From positions 1 to 64,000 of the forward strand of contig CAJTTN010000004.1 of assembly GCA_910579215.1 (NCBI GenBank): a stretch of DNA of 64,000 bases, given 5' to 3'. A program made the position numbers and the translations under genes. The number at the start of each line of letters is the position of its first letter. Within the stretch, counting starts at the first letter, position 1. Below the pieces are notes generated by a model, which was not told where the DNA came from, did no database searches, and was given only the letters and a program-made list of their open reading frames with translations. The DNA comes from an uncultured Anaeroplasmataceae bacterium. Lineage in GTDB: Bacteria; Bacillota_I; Bacilli_A; Acholeplasmatales; Anaeroplasmataceae. Shown here one piece after another: positions 63,201 to 64,000 of the stretch.

Positions 63201-64000
63201 AGAGCTACCAGAGGGCTATGGCAGTGAGACATTTAAAGAGGTAGGAGCCTATGCATTTAATAATTGTACAGGCTTAGAGGGAATAGAATTCCCACAAACA
63301 ACAGAAGTAATAGGAGCTTATGCATTTAACAATTGTTCAAATGCAAGCTTTACAGAGTTGTTTATCCCTAATAGTGTTTCTACAATTGAGGAATATGCAT
63401 TTACAAATTGTACAAGCTTAGAAACTGTGGTATTCGAAACAGGAAATACAGTATTAAAAACCATAGAAGAATATGTATTTGCAAATGATGCAAAGATAAC
63501 ACAAATGAAGGTAGCAAATAGCTTAGGTGCAGATTTAACAGGATTAGTCAATACCTTCCCAAGCTCAGTAACAGAGATACAAGAGGGAGCATTGTTCAAC
63601 AACGCAAGCCTAACAAGCTTTGTCGTAGAGAAGAATGTGGACACAATGGGAGAAAAGGTATTTGGTGGCTGTATCAGCTTAAGTGAAGTAACGTTACCAT
63701 TTATAGGCGAGCATCGCTATGCAACAAACCCAGAGGATGTAACAACCTTTGGACACATCTTTGGTAAGAGTGTAGAAGGAATACCAACAGAGAATCAAGA
63801 AAGCCTAGCAGAGGTAGAGCAGAATAAGATAAGCTATTACATACCAAAGAGTCTAACGAAGGTAAGTATCACAGATGATACAAAGATTAAGGATTATGGC
63901 TTTGAGAATGTAGAAAGCTTAAGAAGTGTAGAGCTACCAGAGGGCTATGGCAGTGAGACATTTAAAGAGGTAGGAGCCTATGCATTTAACAATTGTACAG
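27277..64000 (+). CDS. Giant BspA-like LRR surface protein, >=12,241 aa (3' end outside window)
   Basis: One frame is open from ATG 27277 to the last base with no stop, giving 12,241 complete codons. RBS taggagg precedes the start. Residues 1-30 (KKIRKGLKYIVAIGFFVLLSFSFS) are a Sec signal peptide. The body is mostly LRR_5/BspA repeats (YAFxNCxxL, I-x-I-P-x-x-V-x-x-I-G). At intervals it carries a recurring module: L-P-F-x-G, a variable loop, L-F-G-W/Y-I-F-G, another variable loop, Y-I-P-K-S-L-K-x-V. About residues 2019-3824 are a different block with G-T-x-D-D repeats. Near 8798-8908 a beta-sandwich-like domain is inserted, and near 9878-9944 a helical coiled-coil segment. At roughly 110 Da per residue the visible part is about 1.3 MDa. 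It is probably secreted and adhesive or structural. Any wall or membrane anchor would lie beyond the window. Confidence 0.93.
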   Translation, partial: MKGSSIKKIRKGLKYIVAIGFFVLLSFSFSKDTKKLSLASFEENDGIQQLQKEGRVQLANVSESQPFPDYEYWTGMYGYAYELNNDGDNTITLTGMIPTNYSDYHRLGHHTSAYHHSGTQNIEIPSIYSIYDSKGNRTDYTVTRIASNFTTRYIVGNCYYGCRSYNVVNPAVLKLPASLKRIEDNAFAENFLQITTDFTSHGFDKTTFDLSECVNLEYIGKNAFYTSSEDNERNIGQIAEFMPKLVEVGANAFRNAFRTDYDTNDNINMSNVISIGSYAFANDITLSSGYSYSALRGVNFGSSLESLGDYAFYNCDGLENVDVPETCTRVGDYAFASCQNMIMATVRTPMLGIGAFKDDASLVSVRLSDNTESIPDFCFQSCNSLSTVSLYPSYTDISESLALKRIGVNAFSNTNLNTFKLPKNVNEIGDSAFADCRGLLVFDFSLASEQIDLGDNVLKGCSNLEDITIPGDLFNSCGIDFLRDATLLSSVTFLRKNVLEPGFFAGCSNLTTVNFAEEDPITNIPKEYFKDCVKLSNLSIVDVSNNRHGELSRSIGNIGEYAFYNTAFESITITNAVNSVGSFAFANMQALTYASVNSKDLSYRMFYGCPYLNTLYVGPNTSNVLKEAEENISTYVFDYTTKSETIVNKTVEKNAAFANCVRLENITLECPTLGAYMFDGCMALKEIELKATIRTIETHAFANCQELHQVTLLTSALGEFMFANDTKLKNITLNSNTTTIPTHAFYRSNLENISIPSSVTTVGNLAFAYSLSLKTVDLNDSKMVSPYMFYNCIALQEITIPESVQDNVGEYAFANCATLKYATILNTKISDYMFYNDPLLFAPSTSNQTLVVDSHVTSVGEHAFAKTGVTKAEIGSNQISDYMFEDCENLQELVIGIINSDGILSVPTDIGEYSFKGCNYLSRVTLNLKKIGAHMFEGCTSLTTLTLGSPIERIEEYAFANCTSLSTVSTNALKNLIEIEQYAFANCINLDSFTVPDSVITMGLGVFSNCASLNTITLPFAGESLYDVSTNPEVPSEKTLFGWIFGTVASDSSVNITSKYSASASASYYIPTGLNNVIITKETTVLYGTFYGCTMLQSINIPTDTERIESYAFYGCTGLTNFTVPSTVTELGSYVLAECRNLREATLHCNIMGTFMFYNCVNLNTTHLKNVQYVSTSAYEGCISLEIVDLNQGNGNEGYICTSINSKAFSGCINLSTIEFPSTIETIGASAFENCEKLSFITLPSSLTTLDSNAFKNCDSLVSIVIPKNLTDLGESIFVDCDGLLSILFTNKIVGEKMFESCNTIQIVDFQDVEEIGAFAFNECTSLEQLILPKTLKKLGEKAFYHCASIEEVIIPASVVQIDSAVFQNCTNLKYATLLNGKMGTSMFRNCTSLRNVCFEAAEDYPSYSIASYAFYGCHELLFPELPSNITAIGDYAFAQNYRNTRIELPKTIQSLGMNVFWDVNVEELVIPFIGAGRTPSYDPTVKGYSRYTLGWIFGASTPVLNSSGVYVVAAGKPYSNASDSYQCIANYQNSAYSGWYKTEKWYLPTSLKKVVVTDATIIPYFAFWSARYITDIEISDTVQTIREGSMYNCTSLKNLTVPFIGISRGATGIQKSSLFFYDQTGNFHAGTLAAWFLSMPGGYHDASVSNDYDTKTPETTVTAHGLTVAYIASYSRRVSYKVPLSLKNVTVKDLKNNTSIGLEEAAFYNCSMIENIEIIGHLTKIGKNAFYNTGITSFDIASTVTEMGEGAFSGTKSLVDVTIRSSIISKGMFKNSSTLKHVEILGENVVIQDQAFMNCTALQEMNFNQSVSSVGNEILAGCTALQDLYINMLGANTTGNTVTGSTNFGFLFGKTGGTGLVENTIQIDANTTEIRYIPADVTLHFIGSVIPSYAFAGVSSLKKVVLHEGVREIGDYAFLDTTNLEEVRIPSSLEDCGIYVFKNSGLVTAYFGEGIETIYEGMFANCSNLTNLIFESTTTTYEYRYVDHNVFEEYKKVGANGSFLSTGKYVSGGKDLTIGTEDDIENVIRSEEFYIDNQDGTFYAYGKDTLLGTDDDILVGIGNDHSFGTADDFVIEVIQGKFYKNFLNNTYCTVTMQQDVDGNWNYAFGSTRYALVNGELVEVVVDQKENVYISIPSADYILFQSVGRDGLLGTEDDLIAFLGVKGTSYTVITDAILYENVLVHDNKLYVDYQDNTYQEIMTDTTSYTLGELFCAGADCVIGTEDDISKYATITYDQIQTNPELKDYGKLILLDQEFTYERLITGEDGTHYIYLPWAAFLNEPSYLGFGRDGKLGTNDDVLGMTTTFNPKYTPVEEEPVQIPLVNTNSYIRYENKLYENNVMANTVKHIESEAFINCTGLENLTLSSQLETIDDKAFFRSGLVEITVPSSVDAIGKYVFAENNNLELATVKCVVLGEYMFSEDKKLRKVSIAYSTQVISKGAFNKCTALKLVTFHSNFIQDIHYELPNGYFPDGDQPADGTGSGSEDPLPDADEYVTYLVAQAKKSAITIQSGLDGIEGTADDYYSYGSYYKLIGADLVAQTKDDIVVLIYEGSYYEVVGYDKLSKTINLYRKVTWDSASNSFVFGSYFLGDINGEFSLANQNNRIVVQEDALGNYTYQVGNIHYSYGADGKLGTLDDIKTVTINGVTYTIEEIEGAYYTSLAKNVYYEVDVHNLSLKLVYLTETGFVDTITSVQNSYYFVHENHTLSRIVNGEIEETIYIPYNNTLIEVEERTENVFYENLSGNFYNRWEYNNTQFTSRLICILEDEEKEATYLRGNNTYAVYVDNHVYRVPGDDLILGTEDDSYIVHDRPSENVGGLVFILRTEDGNYYHYHNFNIYFKLDLSKNEYSYVCAGPDGDPTTTHDNNTNIVIGNDGAFYIDNQNGTYYAISGNTLTGTDQDRLVCSANGTQIGNPSDYTLTKYGTDYYRDYLDNTYQQVILTKNGNQWTSSLVGDRFVGTSSGTVDPTLTPQIVVTNDNGFVYIDHHNGTFTQLGADGKFNTSDDTLHLLMDNQKADVNDPMVVAGTYTPEGSGPKTFYYEDLGHNVFRKYEITGSYGSYVYTDLGFIAARNDGKPGNVNDVEAFYNEALQAYYYIDSNSARRGYGLDGLLYGSNRNQDSTYIMYNGKDVDVTSYTLDGTAGLYHINGDNTYTKYRLLDSLVDGNTHEVESIICLGTNQTLDISDSTDVVEVIVNGVATRFLYKNGEETYIAAGADGLLGYGDDDVLCHLGANNRIDYTNAGSDDILDVVAGVTTASYYKLVAGNIYQRIENGVLASFVAAGKTNGVYHIGSVDDLVAKEADVLRVTTEYVEFMYNNFLLATENGIISLYESQMVHTNTIADASSYVIVQRGRDNTYHTADDYMVIEGVATFAQEDGLLGSSDDLMNVVAGLDEMPYAYDAVKQIYYTFVLSGNRFEEKLDAEGHREAVYAPTHVGSATDKALLALSIAGKTQYYLANDAKTYYTYSDGSILQYLVHVGLDDTGSPATLGSIYNYAVVGQTALFAGADGLIGTADDITAFVGGTDERAYGYVDTVDHNIYVKFDLSTGNRIHKDDGSLLIISAGSDRLIGTADDIDTVVLINGHYYYSIGDAYFTSPTHMLGYSDMQMYAGADGEIGTIDDYYNVTRYLVNGAGYRATFVGPDGYYGGNDDLIAVLGTDSYAYYALTDSVFEKYNNIYQRYAMTSTGYTDKIGDLICGGVNCRPGDADDITQASGNLVLAVNGDWYIVIEENKEYLNKSFDGLLGTEDDKHVFVGEDAILGTYDDYYWISIDNYDRKVFPGQTPFEEGDSDEVKEWKKFHGDDIFFTADDYYSVPSEAIVEVDNKVPFELVTIDDYAFFECSSLEEFQLYSPDDFNTYQNLETLGSYAFAGCTSLVSIILPYTLQGDKLIHGTGYGVYIFEDCTSLSTVTFNETYLNHATFIPKGMFKGCVSLHELYFYDSLTKLDVNVFSPSITEVREEAFMNTWVSTDSSDPEIGVIELPAACLKIGEHAFYNSDITTAYLRAESQIEFGIEVFQNSKIEHVEFTFISEFSERIFDNCIYLSTVIIYENGVKGADNTLSSDVRRIEKQAFRNTPALEVLVLNDELDFVGDEAFKGTGLKTVRIPSSLTKEDTVEHLGVNVFEEATSLASVTFAYGTVIIRDGMFKNCTSLSELQFYDYAANETGVVATANEGVYEIHFKKELVTSGTVVPLTKNVFATTVTTVQQYAFYNCPLNGMKDGAYTDTIHTVVFTNSLASLGDYAFAHTDIESITIPSSLTQANIGSYVFAYCDKLKDIVFENEGLGDQMFIDCTGLTSLILPSGITSIGAYAFQNCTSLETVVIPKDVLNIAEGAFANCIKISELTLPFIGRERGSTGAEGLFGWIFGSEAVEGITPTRQYYSKTEYKDNYIPSTIRRITITDETLVSYGAFYNCILEYIKLPDVLDEDANLANVSQLTRIGDYAFYNCLNLDTALIPSQITEIGDYAFAYCKNVVNLAIPQGVEALGNYSFYHCESLPTITVPSSVNKDLIGSHVFAYCTSIHTLYLENNALGVKMFSNCISLLSVVIPEGVTTIESATFENCTNLRYVAIPETVTLIQEAAFKQCASLEILILPFIGSERGNSGRAQDLFGWIFGLISEENSSFPGAIQVDQYNYYDRNNKNNIQYRKVYVPSTLREVYITDETVIGYGAFSNMHMLSKVVIAQDLSFYSDPNHIFEITYGEDDSITGCVLPSQNSDVYNDLYIYKDNTYVMPDQTTPLNEVESLESMLDFYSLYVDENIEHMYSYAFSNANGLLNGFLGMANISNAEYAFNDCTGMKYCYMPNATGRQANNMFAYCTSLKRVLLPDTLTTLGEAAYRWCLNIEYFQTPYLGRDGGSMVTGKRYQETIGYHFSTDERYTGSDTRYYNQHISRYCKYNQIYDNTGWQSARYVPLSFKLVVTQDTLIQYSSLAQMVACLTEVYLSDKVTYIGESAFTRSADIKKIGVWDSANHCIIEVKEGEARFSDKLNSIERLGLAGLHLIKDVVIPNSVNYIGFDAFMNTGLEKLVIPFVGVSRTPETYTYGNNGLNATLGWYFNCDHNWYYTRADLWGGTYVTFPINNEKIPLTDHYNPDQRVYVPSKLKTVIVTDTTTIAKDAFRNMSMIETIILPFGLDSEADNELGMPDIYATGEVRFGQCAVTTIGDNAFDGTNLKEMYLPASLEEIGEYAFRNNKNLTKFVSNSAAINKYMFYGCSKLSTVIMDYITEIPDYAFYECDALEEISLTKNDSRNIFDNQITSIGNYAFYGADKFTYPLNIDTAKSSLITSIGYYAFANIAKIGFDNDDMIVHLPSNLVSLGEGAFYNTPNIVEFYMYDKVVEMPYEHTYSATSTVYKGILENVAHLNLFSSKSTILMERMCMNDARLQTILLPYTENIKAYAFYGCSSLTVATISSANLIEDYAFYKNISLKEFTAGAYVDGVLDSATTVFDSLITSIGAHAFDGDIVLIYPYKDPENASVKTTSIGAYAFRDCKYMAGSKKIVTIVDDKEVVSYESLGMVDVVLPITLEVLGENAFLNDINIRSVKTPASLTTIGAYAFRNCTDLVEITMLGEISGVGMFRGDTGLVNADGTLISIENLTIIANEMFAECTKLKNLYLPKSNADTGAEGLETIGDFAFFGCKALVNDFGADEYTNTMYVPDTTVSIGSFAFYGNEGIQNIYIEEASLQTMGVSTFAGCFSLVTLTVPFIGYRQGDQTDGGTSSFPYRLDSISSSTNTYNKLNYYISTMHFHFYVHDANYGNYLNNNRTYYSNPAGASYVYTAYIPYSLKEINVTNESFIANYSFFYLWNLKKITINEGVTSIGMGAFQSCNNLISSAAEDSYMFEIPSTVQSIGASAFYECFSIVDFIVPNNVISLSENVFGGCDNLETLSSPFIGKSREATTASNNILSYWFYTSEHGSSYYNNYYGTVYDYTYRYYILDGVFETLSRGSEYRIYQPTALANNAMTEKVYSTLNTHYGTDNIPRNIYKEIEMVYDNPSWEPTKASGRWIPSKLRSVTVTDTETIYTGAFAYTNIAEIHLDIAQNLKTIGDFAFYNAHFGLNLTENNKFTTAANEVVDGYDLVIPNTVKTLGRYVTKGSYISTLSVPESVTSVGEFAFEDTEYLKKVTYASNVMNNYIFRSCDRLEQFDQVDPSEIQIINKYAFYNCYNLKYFNATEDEIAREKTIIRIKGTTFEIQDYAFSFRPYAFVDTIENPTPISRVVIESSTTSTIGQSVFAYQSGLKSVDLRCEELGVYMFKDCINLLGVQIPTTATIIPVGAFYQCIKLATKHTAGDLIEAGLEAEDFLIYNPKTQEYQPFDYFDRGFSVRGCGDLEVIDEYAFYNCRFNILDLHNYLADDHSKDSIREIGVHAFLENDDMTDAFLAASLYIIHERAFFGCEDLRILDLPIQLREIGDYAFAECPNLEGSTLGMDIVEAGPLILPKHLGTAFPAGSGYEDRNGNGIGRVGVYIFANCPKIKEVIINGPAIGNYMFYNDSGLETVHANGALEYINQGAFDHCTSLVKMSYSVYNEAGDLIKTVNEDNYLYIPETVTRVESYAFNYCNSLQNVVLPEAISTQEGVDPDTIMGEYVFAYNTKLEYAEVRGNILGKYMFAFDPAFATIEISNETQIIPDGCFYYCTNLSTMRNPEDDDVVVDQDNIKVTLPSSVTTIGYESFRYCRGIKRLETPTSLETIGDYAFADCDSLVEANVLGSYLGEYMFYSNYALETVHLGAVQTIPVGAFYRCFNLTKLNDTDDTDGIDEIIIPSTVEVIDSYAFALNRSFTNLVLPETVERIGKGAFTGCSNMENVTLPFIGSERGSTELEGLFGWIFGPSVFYKTETEETNETIFYGQNLEDDHIINDIYDTVNAYVEEHERTYVYGTSESLIHFTNSTPSDYVTGNGQRTYTLSTYDEENNYREWITVVATIVETTDAAGTISVDITFVATKHVRDEEDRNLIHKTDITTPNDSKVFTFTLANDYADVVSYYNPTSKVNYKFPAHLDTVTIFDETLVSYGAFINIDSLENVILNDTDSVQGTGITEIQDRAFYNTQKLRNVLVNRADGSFDFDGSLIELPTNLLTLGSDVFRYDTSVTGIIITPEFLSTIGNHAFADMIHATSAEIRGTVLGDYMFARNYCLERVDLVGDVVEIATGAFYNCISLAHFDDKDNPEYNYHFKASITTIDSYAFALNSNIHTLYLPKTIEKVEENAFAGSKNIQEFNLPFIGEQRYSEEREAIASVLGWLFGTEIYYKYTLPTEATNARAIYGDFVYTTQADMEAYLENYASRMIDLYGGTYAVTKENQEDGTLLYEVAFTNSLGIQAYTLSLSDDMAPVVQNHAESLGKTYQMPKQITSITVYDDTVIGYGAAMNLVTLTDLTLDPKIVKIDDYAFYNDYALEYIAVNGTEKQMGVAVLPTSIQEIGNYAFSLNTRESAAIYGGYDFDLDNPRVTKYVNSLQGLELQNPVSIGEGAFMYWKSLETLEIPSSVTSMGDWAFAYNISLTRVQNNSLLLSSYMFSHNQLLDTYNSPDGTPQIVVSDNSEYVDGPDTTNIFEYCYSYKVLTDGTKEEYGVKAFAVTTTYIPKYMFYQDRRITELNLSSYEAIYDGAFAKCVEITDIILCKADGNTDILKYIGGYAFQETKIEELIFPRSLEYIGRGAIKACEYLITTTIPFVGSSVGDFFHEDDVFGWIFGTQDSLLDPNYSYVVNAMDPEHSIAEKETEAILAHKDADGEYDVFHPSAQGYASLDTTVDTNWIPRKLKEVIIELETVIARGAFSNCVDIEHIVLPQESIKEVLNYAFFNCASLKEMIIPSAVRTLLPETFNLCGSLEYLEVPFIGVSPSADGAESLFGVIFGTIPYGTDKDYIAQQHFDVNQTPVQYHIPKSLKSVKINAVTMNNVPAGAFENCRYIERIELVGAIRYINERAFRNCSRLVSFKTHYNPDGYLLENPEGKDVSLPDDIMAADYVNTNPNITDEVNSTGRLPDAIISIAPYAFENCYVLPYMILPSSLESIGDYAFKNMYTLKSLFVLDKVMTFGKGIVKGAKHLETLSIPFIGDTYRDPSIEELGYFFGFISKTIEDFYVHDINWNIIYGYDEDSTPFIQFDEAGYEEFNKFNYFYDIVNDTEATVDEYGVISKEGEGLRAYSIPKSLKNLYVYNAYRIQNGSCINFEYLENLDLSQSKDLEFIDDYAFYNNKRLINVYLPGDRSGNAQSETPIHSVLNRIGNHAFELTTHLQWVDLGAQGLLTNIGTYAFAGSPTIKSTLPHIEIPSEVVVIGDYAFAYNGLIYIDLEDIKNYTFGNYMFYDNDALIYVEVNKNMQIMGNYVFADCDMLGNPNRTVDVALGGNPHLGNYTGHLYLEDGLVLLGNSMFEHCDTLYEVVIPASVAEGTGMVGTRVFAETQGLYQVEIKNKIIGIEMFYFNTTNSSLTHAILNPEITNIGHSAFYNCKELLNVELPTNENFTTIEQTTFYHCESFTEITIPANVEVIRDSAFEGCFNVNEADGNQGLTFIVDGNNRSHLTHIEADAFKDLQRIVHLNIPDSVEYIGNAAFAGVSMLEFLSLPFAGNEVGNSNSEEALFGYIFGSNRYLNSYRAEQRISANSNTITKYLPKGLREVTLTVEEIVGYGAFNNCVSLQFVHLPTGGTLTGIDSYAFSGCTGLEEIRIPDSVTTIGSFAFENCFEMKEIIFEGDSSLVNVGSYAFKNCRAVRQFKLPESLTEVEYAIMNGMESLEELTIPFVGERIGNDYFDYEENYQGEATFGYLFGSEMIENFRKVKYIDYDEIALNMDRVMDSYTEETLIHDIFYGLPGLTTVTADASKTLEFSGNVSITENAIKVVVAPNSNMLFVVSALGSGKLTVLDEAGNIVVPKGMKQGTANVSEIVLGSTLETFRFSLHTGTYYIGVSSDTAVSMSVNSLLTQRYHDSFSTANPDFITPEIDLEYWSLSTNYDTERNFFKAMQKIKPSGNEPKATEFEISYGDSIITKSSTNYSIPTAEECVPIYFPIRLKKVNITQETRIGYGAFMDADMLEEINFTNNTVEYINDYAFYDMNKRTWVWTEHSEEAGEEEIRHTVTLNGLSRMNAKTTAKDEIILDSAVQHIGYMAFMNNDSMVNLTISATEKEILPWAFACSDGLKSITIENNLLGEHQFENCDGLEQVTIPASLTEIRTHAFADCDSLTDITIESSLIGDYMFARCSALRSVTIPASVVNKEVGIYSFASCHVLDSVTIETDFIHDYMFFDCVGLREIDTTNNKTNNLKTIGYAAFGSCDALEKITVPFVGNHDFKAGDTPSKETLFGYIFGETEDKKSSFEHPFYKLDASPYGMGTTESLASVDDLSIAVVQRYAGRPILGDLATEEDNISSELGLDDYTYTFYVPASLRTVVIVNEDIIGFGGMMDLRQIENVDFEQVETIQNYGFYNCISLKNINNKDENPDATGVLDLNNPQYGKPLKNIGEYAFARCISVAKLIVSESIETIGSYAFAYNDSLADVTLNNKEVSDHMFYFDYSLEHVVVNPCVELIGEAAFGRCIGLVELSIPYVGAHAYENDSRESLFGYLFGMNEEEGVEFDLAKAHYLATHPEVEEVEFATYGIRQTNQAFTDRMEAISFYIPKSLEIVNIFSDTTIGHGAFMNTKDIRNVNFDTIETISKRAFENSNLYSINNMEYSVTYNGTEYTNRTKNQGGSYTFQMNGNTYTETHVLYLGDSVKNIGDFAFYNCDELVTIVVPASLDYKNGSFIGDYIFAENEKIQHIDFKNNSIGDYMFAYSASLEHILIPESITQIESYAFAYSPSLINGKDGVYDEWIIFNNKVVGDYMFYGCQNLVSIDLSHKEGGIDLNAMESIGYGAFGSCYSLRQMVIPFAGGEALAVGGAESEATLFGYIFGNERAAMEEIENAYKSALEAKYNELYNAAWAEYQTEHPQATNAEIVAHMNSIEAALHQEAANAVSKGTLDHRLYEVTQTYDGTTAHTYTYYLPVALTKIVMTGGDVIGYGAFQNVANLTEITLYSNLKEIHDYAFDGCKKLGAILIPSTITSVGKYAFQDNHALEIVTFDCVDESALLKVINEGTFRNCYKLNNLVLPMTITRIGNSAFESCISLSKTNGGIDPFMLPESIEEIEAYAFYNCTSLYDFVVPYANTYSIGYAAFGRCTGLEKLTLPFAGGKESETGEYDPITVFGYLFGTENEFDHETYAEGAVRPHGDKIPSSMAGLTRVSVGFEEDIVNESYLGTYFYIPTKLVHVVLENTKAQIIADYAFYDNRVLETLDTPKGADIDKSSVSGIGKYALAYTTKLKNMNSINGINLLDELYSIDEHAFSHATAITSLLIPDSVGSREAIPNVMIGEYAFEYLTSLVDLEIHNRIIGAYQFSHNTSLYKVTIPNTVEIIETNAFEFCTSIGTKDVDGNPLTFEYTTIAKEIGGEIYEYNVLRDVKDGDVIVFDAMAQYLKMDAVLKFENNFIGESMFLGCTGIEVMYVPDHIERIGYAAFDECTSMTSIYVPFIGGRRYPTMVGPSGKTEPNVAQAQSNIYLFGYIFGESNNEYNDEELEMLVQQAYNTSNEDSSTGDGITSGEPPIPYHPTSVGHVDSFYDFYIPKSLLSIYLADSDEADAKVIGHGACMNMQNLVSFNFPSTLGYIGRYAFYNTGLATLDIPEGTIKIDQGAFQETDISEIIVRNGVIGDSQFYGCEYLKKVTVLSEVVEIGRGAFGGCVSLEELILPYVGRYYNDQQVEDKLTGKMRNLNPEEKLFGYLFGTVNSSRYPELCYAVQQRGNTTSPLVTYYLPKSLTRVVITNDTQFSNGAFMNCSYLECISLPEYRNLNGVIEPFTTIGDYAFMNCSSLIGAHHYQDDNEGLFLNPDGGVPSDHTQTYKCHYVSHKTYNEMTGERLENTEALLAADKYLRIPASVTRIGEYAFQNCTSLEKIRYTYQPDIINGDFFRAYKTIKNDYIYHIISNEEYDTYINSFIRQNGLEEISAYAFNGCKKLSFFWYVNYKDGAIQEVNTTDGLVLDSKFTAIGSYAFADCDALTRVELANSIETIHTHAFYGCDSLSDVLLEDGFKLLGAHMFENCRSLMTIEIPETITEVGEYAFANNNLRDVTIKNGIIGEYMFYNNSSFFEFAPEGKNENPVNVITYVEDQLTEIGYAAFGGCISLQRMTLTFIGSRKEENGNTFDSLFGYIFGHTRTELSTTAVWQSYADVFETQTVRVYNNGNYENVNFTTDSRFYIPVNLDTIILLEETVIPYGAFMNTTIKDVQFETVSEIRDYAFYNSKVESVNSNRTDKEIRFNDTVVSLGSYAFAGVTNIQRIIVNHTIGKQPTSTTKDRYLGDYVFANNTLESDGIVIENYELGDHMFDNTQIQTLTLPANILYVGTHVFANNKLLSSASIQNTIIGEYMFYHNTGLRRAFIPDNIEEIGYAAFGACPNIATMRLPFVGNHRYDESASKFEGLFGYVFGHQTEEDAAMAEIVQTFAGNGIETVHLDIKEKQNVSVDETIYTTFDLDPKDGGYHFLVPKALDIITMIDDTVIGDSAFMGLSMVSTFNLCSKTTTIKSHAFENCMSTRFNTISLPEKVSTIEEYAFKNCQFLRTVEYHNNPLTTISEGTFYNCYSLEEAILLDSITKIEDYAFYNCIALTEATVHASVEEIGYAAFGGCIGLGTMELPFVGAAPYRTLKTIFTDGSKTEEERALAKKKTLFGYIFGELVPGYDKGSYEDALYTGFGLSSAQRYEEYTIAHQLSYDFYIPKNLKDVTLNNIEIIGDYSFSNVAGLEHVHIMNNESTKLTDILEHAFDGAAGLLEIFIPNTVATIKEYAFTNCTSLETVVFETGNTVLKTIEEYVFANDAKITQMKVADSLGADLTGLVNTFPSSVTEIQEGALFNNASLTSFVVEKNVDTMGEKVFGGCISLSEVTLPFVGEHRYATNPEDVTTFGHIFGKSVEGIPTENQGSLAEIEQNKISYYIPKSLTKVSITDDTKIKDYGFENVESLRSVELPEGYGSETFKEVGAYAFNNCTGLEGIEFPQTTEVIGAYAFNNCSNASFTELFIPNSVSTIEEYAFTNCTSLETVVFETGNTVLKTIEEYVFANDAKITQMKVANSLGADLTGLVNTFPSSVTEIQEGALFNNASLTSFVVEKNVDTMGEKVFGGCISLSEVTLPFIGEHRYATNPEDVTTFGHIFGKSVEGIPTENQESLAEVEQNKISYYIPKSLTKVSITDDTKIKDYGFENVESLRSVELPEGYGSETFKEVGAYAFNNCT
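33319..38760 (+). repeat. Block of G-T-x-D-D repeats inside the giant protein
   Basis: At least 20 variants of D-G-x-x-G-T-x-D-D-x occur here, such as GLLGTEDDLIAFLG, GKLGTLDDIKTV and GLIGTADDITAFVG. They are separated by short Tyr-rich beta-like segments (YYxVxxDNxY). Asp clustering suggests metal, perhaps calcium, binding. The block is broken once by LRR_5 sequence (about 34315-34670) and by a Gly/Asp/Pro linker (about 34690-34765) with higher GC than the surroundings. Confidence 0.75.
53660..54030 (+). other. Beta-sandwich-like domain inserted in an LRR module
   Basis: Between the L-F-G-x-x-F-G segment and the I-P-x-x-L-K-x-V segment of one module lies an unusual stretch of about 120 residues: TVTADASKTLEFSGN, VVAPNSNMLFVVSALG, KLTVLDEAGNIVVP, then FRFSLHTGTYYIGVSSD. 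The last part resembles the end of PPC-type or similar carbohydrate-binding beta sandwiches. The family assignment is tentative. Confidence 0.5.
56911..57110 (+). other. Helical, coiled-coil-like insertion in the giant protein
   Basis: The variable loop after FGYIFGNE is replaced by an Ala/Glu-rich helical segment (AAMEEIENAYKSALEAKYNE to SIEAALHQEAANAVSKG). It is unlike the beta-rich surroundings and could make a protruding helical hairpin. Confidence 0.55.
62662..63390 (+). repeat. 729-bp tandem repeat, unit 1 (243 codons)
   Basis: This unit is followed at once by a second copy in frame. It encodes one full module: LRRs, L-P-F-V-G-E-H-R-Y, FGHIFG, YYIPKSLTKV, then LRRs. Upstream similarity drops sharply at gaatatgcattt, which marks the duplication joint. 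Confidence 0.9.
63391..64000 (+). repeat. 729-bp tandem repeat, unit 2 (cut by window end)
   Basis: The 610 bases present differ from unit 1 at about 11 positions by eye, near 98% identity. Such similarity at the DNA level, including third positions, means a recent duplication or active gene conversion. More copies may lie beyond the window. Confidence 0.9.

Noticed and set aside
27277..64000. Many short open frames on both strands inside the giant gene (for example minus-strand frames near 62550-62915 and 63318-63644)
   Set aside because: They are shadows of the repetitive coding frame. The two minus-strand frames look alike only because they lie opposite the two tandem repeat units. None has its own RBS or promoter of note.
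18600..64000. Mycoplasma-type genetic code (TGA as Trp)
   Set aside because: Genes across the window end at TGA and Trp is encoded by TGG. The very long frame also contains no in-frame TGA.
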